Virus record (IMG/VR): IMGVR_UViG_3300037847_000424
Coordinates: 1-36,161 of that record
Length of the DNA: 36,161 nucleotides
Origin: a virus
Reading direction: 5' to 3' (one strand)
Under the pieces are notes generated by a model. It searched no databases. It had not been told where the DNA came from and was given only the letters and a program-made list of their open reading frames with translations. Position 1 is the first letter of the stretch. Every line of letters starts with the position of its first letter. Position numbers and translations under genes: made by a program. Shown in pieces: positions 1-9,500 of the stretch.

Positions 1-174
1 CACCAACGCCACTGCTAATCCGACTGACGTTGCTGTGGCAGCCAACAAGCTACTGGCAGGCACGAGCAACAGCATCAATGCGGTCAGTTTCACAGACGAT
101 CTTGAGTTGGATGCCAGTGACTCTGCTGCCACAAAGATCAAAGCGGCAGCCACACTGATAGGTGGCAAGTCCAG
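1..174. repeat. Terminal redundancy, left copy
   Basis: Identical to 35988-36161 except at two positions (G64 versus C36051; T88 versus C36075), both third codon positions in Thr and Ser codons and both silent. This closes the molecule to about 35,987 bp. A functional direct terminal repeat would normally be identical, so the mismatches favour overlap of two population variants at the ends of a circular assembly. Confidence 0.9.
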
Positions 175-718
175 CGTCACTGCTGACTCCTCAGATGAGT
201 TACTTATCAAGGACGCAACTGACGGTGCGCTGAAGCGAGCAACTGCTCAGTCTGTGGTGCAAAGCCAGGTAGCCACCACAGGCACGAGCGGAGTTGTCCG
301 AGTGTCTAGTGCGTCCAAGCTGATAGATGTCTCCAGTGCAATCACTGCTGATGTGGTGGGCATCACTACTGCGGCACCGATGCTGGCCAAGGCTTTTGTT
401 GAGTTTACGAGTAACTCGACCAACGGAGCGCAAACGATCACAAACTCATTCAACCTGACTAGCCTGACGAGAACCAGTGCGGGAGTTTATGACATTCTGT
501 TTGATACTGATCTGCCTAGTGACAAATACGTCATGATTGCCACAGCGCACTACCTAAACGGCGGCAGCGATGACTATCAGTTGTACGGCAGGATTACATC
601 TAAAGCTACTCCGACTGGTGCTGGTTGTACGGTTAAGTTTGGTGCTTACAGTGACATCAACGCTCTGAGAGACCCAGACGGTTTGGCCACGCTAGTCTTC
701 TACGGACTCACATCATGA
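2..718 (+). CDS. Tail fibre-like protein, 3' part (gene wraps from 35743)
   Basis: The reading frame is open from the left edge and is the same frame that leaves the right edge of the window, so this is the C-terminal part of a 320-residue protein starting at the ATG at 35743. The segment begins with low-complexity Ala/Asn/Thr-rich sequence (AVAANKLLAGTSNS), as in collar regions of marine phage fibres. It ends with a compact domain of about 100 residues (from roughly FVEFTSNSTNGAQTI to the terminal VFYGLTS) rich in beta-prone residues, probably a receptor-binding or trimerisation tip. The stop codon overlaps the ATG of the next gene (ATGA). The fibre role is inferred from composition and from its place between holin-like and adaptor genes; no enzyme motif is visible. 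Confidence 0.75.
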   Translation, partial: TNATANPTDVAVAANKLLAGTSNSINAVSFTDDLELDASDSAATKIKAAATLIGGKSSVTADSSDELLIKDATDGALKRATAQSVVQSQVATTGTSGVVRVSSASKLIDVSSAITADVVGITTAAPMLAKAFVEFTSNSTNGAQTITNSFNLTSLTRTSAGVYDILFDTDLPSDKYVMIATAHYLNGGSDDYQLYGRITSKATPTGAGCTVKFGAYSDINALRDPDGLATLVFYGLTS

Positions 719-1887
719 CTCTAAGCGATATTGCCAACTACGTCTGCAACCTGGTCAACAAGACTGATGACACCAGCAAGGCCAGGTGCAAAGAGTTTAT
801 CAGGCAACATCACGAGAACATCATCAACTCCGGTCTGTGGCGGGAGACGCTTGATGTAGAGCAGACCACACTGCCGTTTGATGGCAGGATCACACAAATC
901 ATACTCGACGATGGCGGCACAGGATACACCTCCGCACCCACTGTTGGTTTTTCAGGTGGTGCTGGCAGCGGGGCTACTGCTGCTTCTGAGCTTGGTGGCG
1001 GTGCTGTTAGCCGGGTCTACATCCAAAACTCAGGATCAGGCTACACCTCAGCACCTACGGTGACATTCACAGGTGGGGCTGGATCGGGTGCATCCGCAAC
1101 TGCTGTTGTGTCTGAGTTGGCAGACGAGATGGTTTGCCCACAGAAGTTTGAGACGATACTTGGCATCAGCTACAACGAGCAGAACCTGCTACCTACGCAA
1201 CTGATTACCGAGTTCATGACTGACCCGGAGAGTTTCAAGAATGATGCACACACTGCTCAGTTTAGCGTTATTGATAGTTCAGGCATCAACTTTGATCCTG
1301 CTTATGGTGCTATTGAGTTTCTGTCCTCAGACAGTTCTGACAACGGTAAGCAGATCACGATTGTTGGCGAGCTATACGGACAGGAACTGACAATGCAGAA
1401 GGAGACGGTGACACTTGCAAGTTCAGTCACCACCACCAACACCTGGTCAGCAGTTCACTCGATAAGTAAGGAGACAACAGCAGGATATGTCCAGGTGCGT
1501 AGTGCGTCAGACAACAGCAAGTATTTCTTTTGGCCCGAGTGGGAGAACGTCAGCAAGTTTCAGCGGGTTAAGTTCTTCGACAAGCCAAACTACTCCGCTG
1601 ATGCCCCGGTCAATCTGTACGTCATTGGCAAAAAGAAAATTCAGCCGATGGTGGGTGATTACGACTCGGCAATGATCAGCGGCATTGACAACGTGCTGAT
1701 ACACTTTGCGACAGGAGACATGCTCAAACGCAGCAGGCAGTTTGGCAAAGCGCAGTTGGAGATACAGCAGGCCAACTCGCTGATGCAGGTGGTGCGGGAT
1801 CAGGAGAATAACCAGTCAGCCAAGGAGACTAGGTTGATACCTGACGCATACGGCATGGGCTATTCTCGCGATGACTTTGGATTTTAG
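715..1887 (+). CDS. Head-tail adaptor (gp4/gp11-like) with inserted GYTSAPTV repeats
   Basis: A 390-residue protein whose ATG overlaps the previous stop, which suggests coupled translation. The N-terminal part (MTLSDIANYVCNLVNK...CKEFIRQHHENII, residues 1-37) and the C-terminal helical part (residues about 300-390, with a DMLKRSRQFGKAQLE stretch) look like the helical core of podovirus neck/adaptor proteins that sit below the portal. Between them lie two glycine-rich repeats, GGTGYTSAPTV (67-77) and GSGYTSAPTV (107-116), each followed by a GGAGSGA stretch. This repeat type is usually seen in phage fibres and adhesins. The following gene is the hub/nozzle-like protein, which fits a connector operon. 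The adaptor call rests on order and overall character rather than a diagnostic motif. Confidence 0.6.
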   Translation: MTLSDIANYVCNLVNKTDDTSKARCKEFIRQHHENIINSGLWRETLDVEQTTLPFDGRITQIILDDGGTGYTSAPTVGFSGGAGSGATAASELGGGAVSRVYIQNSGSGYTSAPTVTFTGGAGSGASATAVVSELADEMVCPQKFETILGISYNEQNLLPTQLITEFMTDPESFKNDAHTAQFSVIDSSGINFDPAYGAIEFLSSDSSDNGKQITIVGELYGQELTMQKETVTLASSVTTTNTWSAVHSISKETTAGYVQVRSASDNSKYFFWPEWENVSKFQRVKFFDKPNYSADAPVNLYVIGKKKIQPMVGDYDSAMISGIDNVLIHFATGDMLKRSRQFGKAQLEIQQANSLMQVVRDQENNQSAKETRLIPDAYGMGYSRDDFGF

Positions 1888-1890
1888 TTT

Positions 1891-3582
1891 ATGCCGGTCT
1901 ACTACAATGACGGACTTGACGATGCGGTGGTCTATGATCGCCAGGCAAGTTTCGTTGGTGGCCAGATCAGCAACTTCCGCGAGAACCTCCTAAACGAGTC
2001 CCAGGCTGAACTGCTGAAAGACGTTGATGCACCTAAGAACGGTGTACTCAAAAGCAGGAGAGGGTTCCACAGGTTCGCTAATCTACTTGGCAGTACGTCC
2101 AACTCTACAAACGTCCAAGGCATAGCTTATTTTGACACTGACGCGAAAGAGGCGTTGATCGTCTTCGTCAACGGTAAGATTTACTCGATTAACTCAAGCG
2201 GCACAGTTAGCGATATTGCATCTGCCGCTGTGAAGGTGAACAGCACCACCGCAAGAGTCTACACCGCCCAGGTGGCAGACAAATTGTTCTACACTAGCCA
2301 CAACGGCAATGACCGCATCGGACAGATTGTGTGGGACACTAGCTCATCTGCGTTTGTGGTGACTGAGTTTCCTGCTGCACCGACAAACTCCAAGTACATA
2401 GTCAGCAACAACTTTCGAGCGTTCGCATACCAACCCAGCGATGATCAGATATACGTTTCTGATATCTTGGCACATGCTGCTCACGGCACCCCACCGTTCC
2501 CAACAGGCAATGCGTTCAAGGTTGGCCTTGGTGACCCGGTGACTGGGTTGGCAAGCTGGGTAGGTTTCAACGTGGTGGTGTTTTGCAAGAATAGTTGCTA
2601 TGTGGTGGACACAGCACCAGTGCCAGCAACGAGTGGCGCGTCTACCCCGGCAGCTTCCACGTTTAAGATCAGAACAATCTCAGCCTCCACAGGTTGTGTG
2701 GCTCATGGCTCGATAGCGCAGGTAGGTGAAGACTTGTTCTTCTTATCGCGAACAGGAGTCAGATCGATCAGACGCACGATGGAGGAGAACATGGTGGCAA
2801 GTGACGTTGGAGTCATCAGCTACCCGATCCAAGATGTTGTCGATAAGATCAACTGGGCAAAAGTCGAGAATGCCACAGCAGTCTTTTGGAACAATCGCTA
2901 CCTGCTTTCAGTGCCAACCGGCACCAGTGAGGTCAACGACACCACGCTATGCTACAACACCAACACATCGAGTTGGACAGGTGTTTGGCGGGGCAAGATT
3001 ACAGACAATCTTTTCGATTCTGGAGTTAAGACAAGCCAGATTAATCCGTATCAGTTTGCGGTGACGCAGTTCAGCGCAGGCAAGCCTTACCTCATCAATC
3101 TGGACAAAGTTGGCAACCCACTACAGTTCCGCGATTTTGTTGAAGACATCAACCTGGTGGACACTGACTTCATGGACTTTTCCACAACTTCCTACACTCC
3201 GACAGAGTGGGAGGTCATCACCCGCGCATTTACTTTTAATGAGCAGGTGACAACCAAGGACGGGGAGTTCGTTGAGTTTGAGTTTGATCGCAGCAACGCA
3301 GAGGTAGACATCGGCATCATTCTTGACGGTGCCGAGGAGCAGAATCTAGCTACCAACCTGGTGACCGGAACAGGCAACCTGAAGCTGGACTTCACACTGC
3401 CAGCAACGCTTGGCAGTCCGTTACTGAAACGATTCCGCTACTCGCTAACGCAGTACCCAGAGTTCCGCGAGTTGCAGTTTAGCTTTCGGGAGACAACTGG
3501 GGCTACTTCGTCCAGTCGCTACCTCGCGCTGCGCTCAATCCACGCAGGAGGTTTTTTGAACAGTGTGGGGGTGGAATCATGA
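1891..3582 (+). CDS. Tail hub/nozzle-like protein
   Basis: A 563-residue, beta-rich protein. Its N-terminus contains GGQISNFRENLLNESQ (23-38) followed by a KSRRGFHRF stretch (54-62). This layout is typical of podovirus tail hub, nozzle or packaged-DNA stabilisation proteins, where the protein starts with a Gly-Gly-Asn/Gln-rich stretch and a 'GVL.SRRGF' motif and continues as a beta-propeller-like fold. The remainder is Ser/Thr/Val-rich with repeated short strands and no enzyme motif. It starts three bases after the adaptor stop and its own stop overlaps the next ATG (ATGA). In the virion it would lie below the adaptor and close the tail tube. The family assignment (T7 gp12 or P22 gp10-like) is inferred. 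Confidence 0.6.
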   Translation: MPVYYNDGLDDAVVYDRQASFVGGQISNFRENLLNESQAELLKDVDAPKNGVLKSRRGFHRFANLLGSTSNSTNVQGIAYFDTDAKEALIVFVNGKIYSINSSGTVSDIASAAVKVNSTTARVYTAQVADKLFYTSHNGNDRIGQIVWDTSSSAFVVTEFPAAPTNSKYIVSNNFRAFAYQPSDDQIYVSDILAHAAHGTPPFPTGNAFKVGLGDPVTGLASWVGFNVVVFCKNSCYVVDTAPVPATSGASTPAASTFKIRTISASTGCVAHGSIAQVGEDLFFLSRTGVRSIRRTMEENMVASDVGVISYPIQDVVDKINWAKVENATAVFWNNRYLLSVPTGTSEVNDTTLCYNTNTSSWTGVWRGKITDNLFDSGVKTSQINPYQFAVTQFSAGKPYLINLDKVGNPLQFRDFVEDINLVDTDFMDFSTTSYTPTEWEVITRAFTFNEQVTTKDGEFVEFEFDRSNAEVDIGIILDGAEEQNLATNLVTGTGNLKLDFTLPATLGSPLLKRFRYSLTQYPEFRELQFSFRETTGATSSSRYLALRSIHAGGFLNSVGVES

Positions 3583-4028
3583 AGCTGAAGTCGCCAAGTC
3601 CCTCACCGGAAGTTTTGCAGCAGGTGTTTGGTGCAGCATCGCTAGGTGACAACGATGCGTATGACTACATGCGTCTTTGGATCAAGGCTACCAGGTTGAT
3701 AGATGACCTGTTTGACGAGATTGATGACTGGGCTGAGGAGAAGACATACCAACTCGCACAGACGCTTCTGGTTGACCTGCCTGCTAACAAATTTTTCCAC
3801 GCACATTCTTCTGCTTTATTGCCTCACCACCTCACCGTGCTGAACGCATGGCGAGATAGCAACGAGTGGAAGAAGTCCGAGGAGAAACCTAAGCAACTAC
3901 ATGCACATGTCATATGCGAGCAAACGGCAGATATCTTCATCTTGGTGAGTTATCTGACTGGAGGATACGAGAACATGAGAAACAACAGTTTGAAGATACG
4001 AGAACTATTCTTGAAGGAGGAATTTTAG
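3579..4028 (+). CDS. Hypothetical protein in tail/ejection operon
   Basis: 149 residues, not recognised. It is predominantly helical and rich in charged and aromatic residues (IDDLFDEIDDWAEEKTYQL, residues about 41-59), with a C-terminal stretch HVICEQTADIFILVSYLTGGYENMR. It has neither a signal peptide nor a clear membrane segment. Its ATG overlaps the stop of the hub-like gene and its stop directly abuts the ATG of the next gene, so it is part of one tight late operon. A minor virion protein or a tail/ejection assembly chaperone is possible but unsupported by motif. Confidence 0.75.
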   Translation: MKLKSPSPSPEVLQQVFGAASLGDNDAYDYMRLWIKATRLIDDLFDEIDDWAEEKTYQLAQTLLVDLPANKFFHAHSSALLPHHLTVLNAWRDSNEWKKSEEKPKQLHAHVICEQTADIFILVSYLTGGYENMRNNSLKIRELFLKEEF

Positions 4029-4880
4029 ATGGGAGGTTGGTTCGATTCTGGAGACGCACCTGATCCACCAAATGTAGCAGGTGCCAACGAGGCAGGAGTC
4101 TGGGCTGACGCTAAGACTTTAGGCATCAGGAAGCTGATTGCTAACGCAGCAAAGTTTGGCAAGAAGATCACTCTGAAGGTTCCAAGCTTTGACGCAAAAG
4201 GCAACAAGACCGGAGAGGAGGAGGTCACTTATGACTTCTCTGGCTTCAGCGACATGGATGCCACCAAGGCCGACCTAGATTTTGCCGCAGAGTCAGCAGA
4301 CAAGATGGCTGCCACGATGCTCGATGTGCAGAAGAAGTACGGCAAAGACTTCATCACGCAACGCATGGAGGAACTGAAGGCAGCCGATCCAACAGGCTAC
4401 GAGGTAAGGCAGATGCTTGGTGAGGCAGCCAAAGAAGACTTGGCACTTGGCACCCAACTCTCACCGGAGATGAGGAACCAGGTTGAGCAGCAGGAGAGGT
4501 CAGCGCAGTTAGCCCGAGGGAACATCTACGGATCAGCACCTGCTGCCGCTGAGGCTATGGCAGTCGGTGACGCAGGATTTCGCATGAGGCAACAACGCCT
4601 GGCGAATGCTGCATCATTCCTAAGCGGCACAACGCCGGTCAGTCAGTTTGGCCAGATCAGCGGAGCGCAGGGAGGAGCATCACCGTTTAATCCGGTAGGC
4701 ATTCAGTCAGGATTAACGCTGAACCCCAACGCAGGTGCCCAGGGTCAGCAGTTTGCGATGAACACGTTTAACCAGCAGATGAACTATGCGGCTAACCAGC
4801 AACCGATAGGCTATCAGCTTCTCGGGCTAGGGACAGGAGTAGCCGCAGGTAAGATTACAGATAAACTTTTAGGGCCATAG
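4029..4880 (+). CDS. Internal virion (DNA ejection) protein, small
   Basis: 283 residues starting immediately after the previous stop, preceded by the good ribosome-binding sequence AAGGAGGAA. The middle is a long helix (KMAATMLDVQKKYGKDF, ...QRMEELKAADPTGYEVRQMLG), followed by an Arg/Gln/Ala-rich stretch (LARGNIYGSAPAAAEAMAVG...FRMRQQRLANA, roughly 160-195) and a Gly/Gln/Asn-rich tail with a hydrophobic end (YQLLGLGTGVAAG). Position and composition match the small internal core/ejection proteins of podoviruses, which leave the capsid with the genome and help build the trans-envelope channel. It is followed by a second and then a giant internal protein, the usual order for an ejection set. 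The assignment is inferred from context and composition. Confidence 0.6.
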   Translation: MGGWFDSGDAPDPPNVAGANEAGVWADAKTLGIRKLIANAAKFGKKITLKVPSFDAKGNKTGEEEVTYDFSGFSDMDATKADLDFAAESADKMAATMLDVQKKYGKDFITQRMEELKAADPTGYEVRQMLGEAAKEDLALGTQLSPEMRNQVEQQERSAQLARGNIYGSAPAAAEAMAVGDAGFRMRQQRLANAASFLSGTTPVSQFGQISGAQGGASPFNPVGIQSGLTLNPNAGAQGQQFAMNTFNQQMNYAANQQPIGYQLLGLGTGVAAGKITDKLLGP

Positions 4881-4884
4881 AGAC

Positions 4885-6522
4885 ATGAGCGCAGGATCAG
4901 CATTTGCAGCAGGACTAAGATCAGGGCAAGCCATCTACGACAGTGCCGTCAGGAACGCGATGGCGCGGAAGCGTTTGGATATGGCGCGGACAGAGTTCAA
5001 GTACCAGCAGGAGAGAAGGAAACAACTGGTCGAGGACGAGGTTTCTGCCACGAATGCGTTTGGCAAGTTGGTGGACTATCTTGGTGCAGGAGAGTTGGAC
5101 TTTAAGCAACCACAGGACAGAGAGACCTACCTGAACATACTTGCAACGGTTGAGCCTGAGATCAGCAGAGACCCGGCTACGTTCAAGAGATATGAAGCTT
5201 TCAAGAAGACGTTCGAGGAGAAGGAGAGTCTGCCGATATTCCGCGATCAGCAACGGAAGATAGCCAACATCGGTCTGACTTGGGACATCAACAACCCAGG
5301 AATGCCTCGCCCAGTTGTCAAAGACGATGAAGGCAACGTCACCGGAGAGGACACAAACAAGATGCGCTTCGACAATGACAAGATTGAGGCAGAGAGGCAG
5401 CGTCAACTGAAGGACATCGAGTTTGGAGGTGGAGGCATGGAGAGATTCTTTGGCTCGAAGCCAAGCAACCTGTCACCTGGACTGCGGGAGAGGTACATCA
5501 TAAGCCGCAACAACTATTTTGATAAGATCAAGTCAGGTGGCAACACTGATGACATAGTGCAGGCTTCGTATGTCTGGGATGAGGCACCAAGCCAAAGCGA
5601 GTCGGAGAGTCTGGACAAGTTTAAGTTCACATCTGACAGGATAGCTGAGTTGAAGACTGAACTTGAGGGAGAAGCTACCGGGCCGATAATAGGCATTATC
5701 AGGAGTGCCAATCCGTTCGATGAGAAGGCTAGGCTAATTAAGGCACAGATCACAAAGATCATACCCGGCTTGGCGCGAGGAGTATTTGGCGAGGTTGGAG
5801 TTCTGACTGACCAGGATGTTGCGATGTACTCTAGGACAATCGGGAACCTAACAACCCCGGAGGAAGTCAACGAAACGCTGACCAAGGCAGCTATGGACAT
5901 GGTTGCACGAGGCTTTGAAGACAAGTTGGTCACGATGGCAAAGAACAGAAAGAATGTTTCTGGCTATCTTGACACTCTCAAAGACATCAAAGCAAAGCGT
6001 TCAGCAGTTGTTGGAGAAGAAGAAGCACCTGCCGCAAGCGTTGAGGTTGATGAGCTACAACTAACCGATGATGGCAAACCAGTCATCAGCGAAGAGTTGG
6101 TGGAGCAGATGCGATCCACAGGTGCAGACATAGTCGAGGTGACTGATAAGTCAACCGGCACTAAGCGCAAGATCAAGATCAACAGAGTTAAAGCGCCTGC
6201 ACCACAGGCACCTGCTGTTCCAACACCAAACCCACCCGCAGAACCTGTGGACAAAGCTTTTGATGCTTTGTTTGGCCCTGGCTCGATAGACGCAACCCAG
6301 TCTGAAGCGACTACTGACGCGAGAGACAGGAAGCAGCAGATTCAAGACAGGCTAAAGCTTCTTAGAGAACGCTTGAGCGAGTTGCCATCACCTCCGAGCA
6401 TTCAGCCTTCGTATGCTCCAGTAAGCCCTAGAATATCTAAGGCTGACAAAGACACAGCAGCACAGAGGAGAATGATACTAAAGGCTATCAAGAAGAGTGA
6501 GGCTGAACTGAAAAAACTCTGA
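4885..6522 (+). CDS. Internal virion (DNA ejection) protein, medium
   Basis: 545 residues. The N-terminus is Ala-rich and helical (AFAAGLRSGQAIYDSAVRNA) with coiled-coil character over the first 60 residues. A central stretch around residues 285-330 (KIIPGLARGVFGEVGVLTDQD, then MYSRTIGNLTTPEE) is a pattern I associate with internal or ejection proteins of podoviruses. Residues about 430-460 form a Pro/Ala linker, and the C-terminus is a charged coiled coil. The stop overlaps the start of the giant polyvalent gene (TGATGG). The protein probably sits in the capsid core and is ejected with DNA. No enzymatic motif is visible. Confidence 0.6.
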   Translation: MSAGSAFAAGLRSGQAIYDSAVRNAMARKRLDMARTEFKYQQERRKQLVEDEVSATNAFGKLVDYLGAGELDFKQPQDRETYLNILATVEPEISRDPATFKRYEAFKKTFEEKESLPIFRDQQRKIANIGLTWDINNPGMPRPVVKDDEGNVTGEDTNKMRFDNDKIEAERQRQLKDIEFGGGGMERFFGSKPSNLSPGLRERYIISRNNYFDKIKSGGNTDDIVQASYVWDEAPSQSESESLDKFKFTSDRIAELKTELEGEATGPIIGIIRSANPFDEKARLIKAQITKIIPGLARGVFGEVGVLTDQDVAMYSRTIGNLTTPEEVNETLTKAAMDMVARGFEDKLVTMAKNRKNVSGYLDTLKDIKAKRSAVVGEEEAPAASVEVDELQLTDDGKPVISEELVEQMRSTGADIVEVTDKSTGTKRKIKINRVKAPAPQAPAVPTPNPPAEPVDKAFDALFGPGSIDATQSEATTDARDRKQQIQDRLKLLRERLSELPSPPSIQPSYAPVSPRISKADKDTAAQRRMILKAIKKSEAELKKL

Positions 6523-9500
6523 TGGCTGACACACTGAAACCTGATCCGAGTAGAATAGCTCGCCGGTTGTCATCCTCGACAACTGGGGGTGAAGAAGTTT
6601 TCGAGTATGATCTCCTAGATTACGAACCTCAGCCTCTGCCAGAAACTGAGGAGGTCGAGTACGAGGAGGTCATCGACTACATCGACAGAACCGGCGAGAA
6701 GGTTCAGGTGCCTGTCTACAACGAGTCAGGCAAAAAGATTTACAGACCCACCTACAACGAGCAGGGAGTCATGACTCATGACGAGCGTGGCATCATGACG
6801 TTCGACGAGTGGAAGCGCAAAAGCGAGGAAGGCGTTGACTGGTGGCCGATAGCCAAGGAGGCAGTCGCTGGGTTGGCCCGAGGCTTCACCAAAATACCTG
6901 GCAAGATTGAGAAGGAAGGCTTCATGGAGGCATCTGCCAACATACCTGAGTCATTCCTAGCAGCCACAGAAGGACTGAAGTTGATCGGTGGAGGTGTTGG
7001 CAGATTTGTAGCTAAACCGTTCCGCAGTGATGAGGAGGAGGATGCTGCTGAGTACGCTGCCTACAAAGAGTTCGGCAATCAAATCTTTAGGCAGCTTGAG
7101 CTACGCAAATCGCGCATGGGCGATGTGGCTAGGTTGTTTGGTGCTGAAGACCTGGCTGCCGTTTACGATGACGGCATTGACCCGGAGATAGCTGACTCTC
7201 TCAGCCTGATCTTCGACCCAACCTACCTAGTCGGTGGAGGCTTGGTGAAGGTTGGTGCGGCAGCAGCAAAGCAGGCACCCAAGGTCACCAACAAGTACGC
7301 AAAGAAGCTGATCGAGGCAGCCGGTAAGGCAGCAGAAACACAAGCGGCAAAACAAGTTGGTGAGTTCCTAGCCAAGCCGGTCACATCTACTGTTAGCGGG
7401 ATTGGCACAGGAGTAGAGAAGGTTGGCCGAGGTGTGCAGAAGGTAGGTGAGGCAGGTGCTAAATTTGCTGAGAAGGCACCTAAGACTGCAAAAGCAGCAC
7501 AGATGGCAGTTGGTGCAGGCACTGGTGCTGTGTTGGCACCAGAAGGTCAGGAACTGACTGGTGCGCTTGGTGGTGCATTTGGAGGCAAGGTTGCACTTAG
7601 CTCAAAGGCAGTCACCGGCTTAGGCGAGAAGATCGAGAAGAACGCACAACGCCTTGGAGGAGCAGCACAAGCCGCAAAGATCAACTCACTACGCACTAGC
7701 GGTCTGGGCACAGTCGCCAAGATCAGGCCGATGCGCGAGGAGGTAGCCAAGCAGTTTGTCACCTTGGACAACCGAGTAGCGAACAGGTTGCTATCTGAAG
7801 CAGGCAAGTTGGCTGACACTGCTTTGATAGGTGCAGGCATGGGGGCAGGGATAGGTGCCTTCATGCCGTATGACCCAACGAACCCTGGCTACATTGCAGG
7901 CATGGCACTGGGCACGCTGGCGGCACCTGCTGGCATGTACTCAGCGGAAGCACTGAACCAACTCGCCAGAGTCGAGTTAGCCAAAGGTGCCGTACCTGAT
8001 GCCGGGCTGAGGTTGCGTCTGAAGGAGACTCCGATGCACAAACTGGCATCTGAGGCAGTGGTAAAAAGATTTATTTCAGCATTACCTGAGCAGCAACGAG
8101 TGAGGTTTGTTGACCCGGATCGAGGTCTGTCAGTTGCTGACCTGGCCAACCAGGCTGAGGCAGTTGATTTGTTTATGGGCGCGATGCGCGACAAAGGCAA
8201 AGACGTTAATTTCTTTATCGGCAACACACCTGAGATACTTGAGAAGACAGGAGGAACTGCCAGAGAAGGTGTGGCAGGTTTCTATGACCCGGACAGCAAT
8301 ACAGTCTTTGTAAACACAGACGCAGAGACTCCAAGCTTCACACTGTTTCATGAGCTATTCCACCCCACAGAGAGGTGGAGTGCGATGCGTAAGGACATCG
8401 ACGCAGACACAGGTGAGACAGTTAAGTCTGATCCGCTACAAGACATTCAGACTGACCTAGCACAGACTATCTTTGGCACCTACGGGCCAGACGGTGAGGT
8501 GATTCAGCCTGGACTCTACAGCAAGAAGGACATGCTGAGTTTTGCTGATCAGTACAACAGCAGACTGTACCCAGACCTATCTGCCAAGATCAAAGAAGTT
8601 GAGGCAGCGATTGAGGCTGAGAAGAAGAAGACTTTACCGGAGATCGATGGCATCGAGCCACCAGAGACACCGGAGATGAGGTTGCTAAACCGCGAGCTTG
8701 AAGAACTGCAAACTAGGCAGGAAGACAACCAGAAAGAGTTGGCAGCATTTGACGCACTGCCAGACGCTACCAAGCGCGACTACATGGCGAGGGAGTTGAT
8801 GTCCGACTACTTCGCAATGTTTGGCGAATCAGCTAGGCACGGCATCATCCGCAAGGCCAGAAACATCACGCTCAAGAAGGATTACTTCAAAGACAAGTTC
8901 CTCGGCATGAACATCGACAGGCTGAAGATGGCAACGCTGGGCAATCTGCGAAAGTTGCTTGAACGGTCTGGAGTAGAGTTTGACCTGGCAGGCAATCCGC
9001 GAGGAGAGATGACTGCCACAAGTGCGCTGTTCAAAGACCGAAAGACTGGTCGCGAGTTGGTCATGTCACCACAGATTGAACACCTCATCGCGCAGTACAT
9101 CACGGAGAAGGACAAGCTAGTCAACCGAGTTTCTGAGACTGACGATGTAGGTGGCTCAGAGATTACGCTCAACGCAAAAGACGTTCTCAAGAAAAACCCG
9201 GACGGCACACCTAAGATACCAGAAGCTGAGATCAAACGGTGGGCAAGTAGCGGGTGGCTCAAGACTGACAAAGAAGGCAACGTACTCAACTCGACAGGTG
9301 GCAGGTGGCAGCCCGGACAAAGACCGGCATTCACAACTGCGAGAGAGAGAACGCGCATGGACAAGAACCGAGTTGCGGCACTTGTCACTGCGCTAACTCC
9401 TGTCACTGAGAAGATTGCTGAAGGTGACCCAGGATCACTCACAGTCAAAGCGAGAGAGACGGCTGACGGTGGCACAAACTTTAGAGGCAGCTACTTCGAC

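Noticed and set aside
1-174. Functional T7-type direct terminal repeat
   Set aside because: The two copies differ at two silent positions, and the gene is continuous across the join, so overlap of a circular assembly is simpler.
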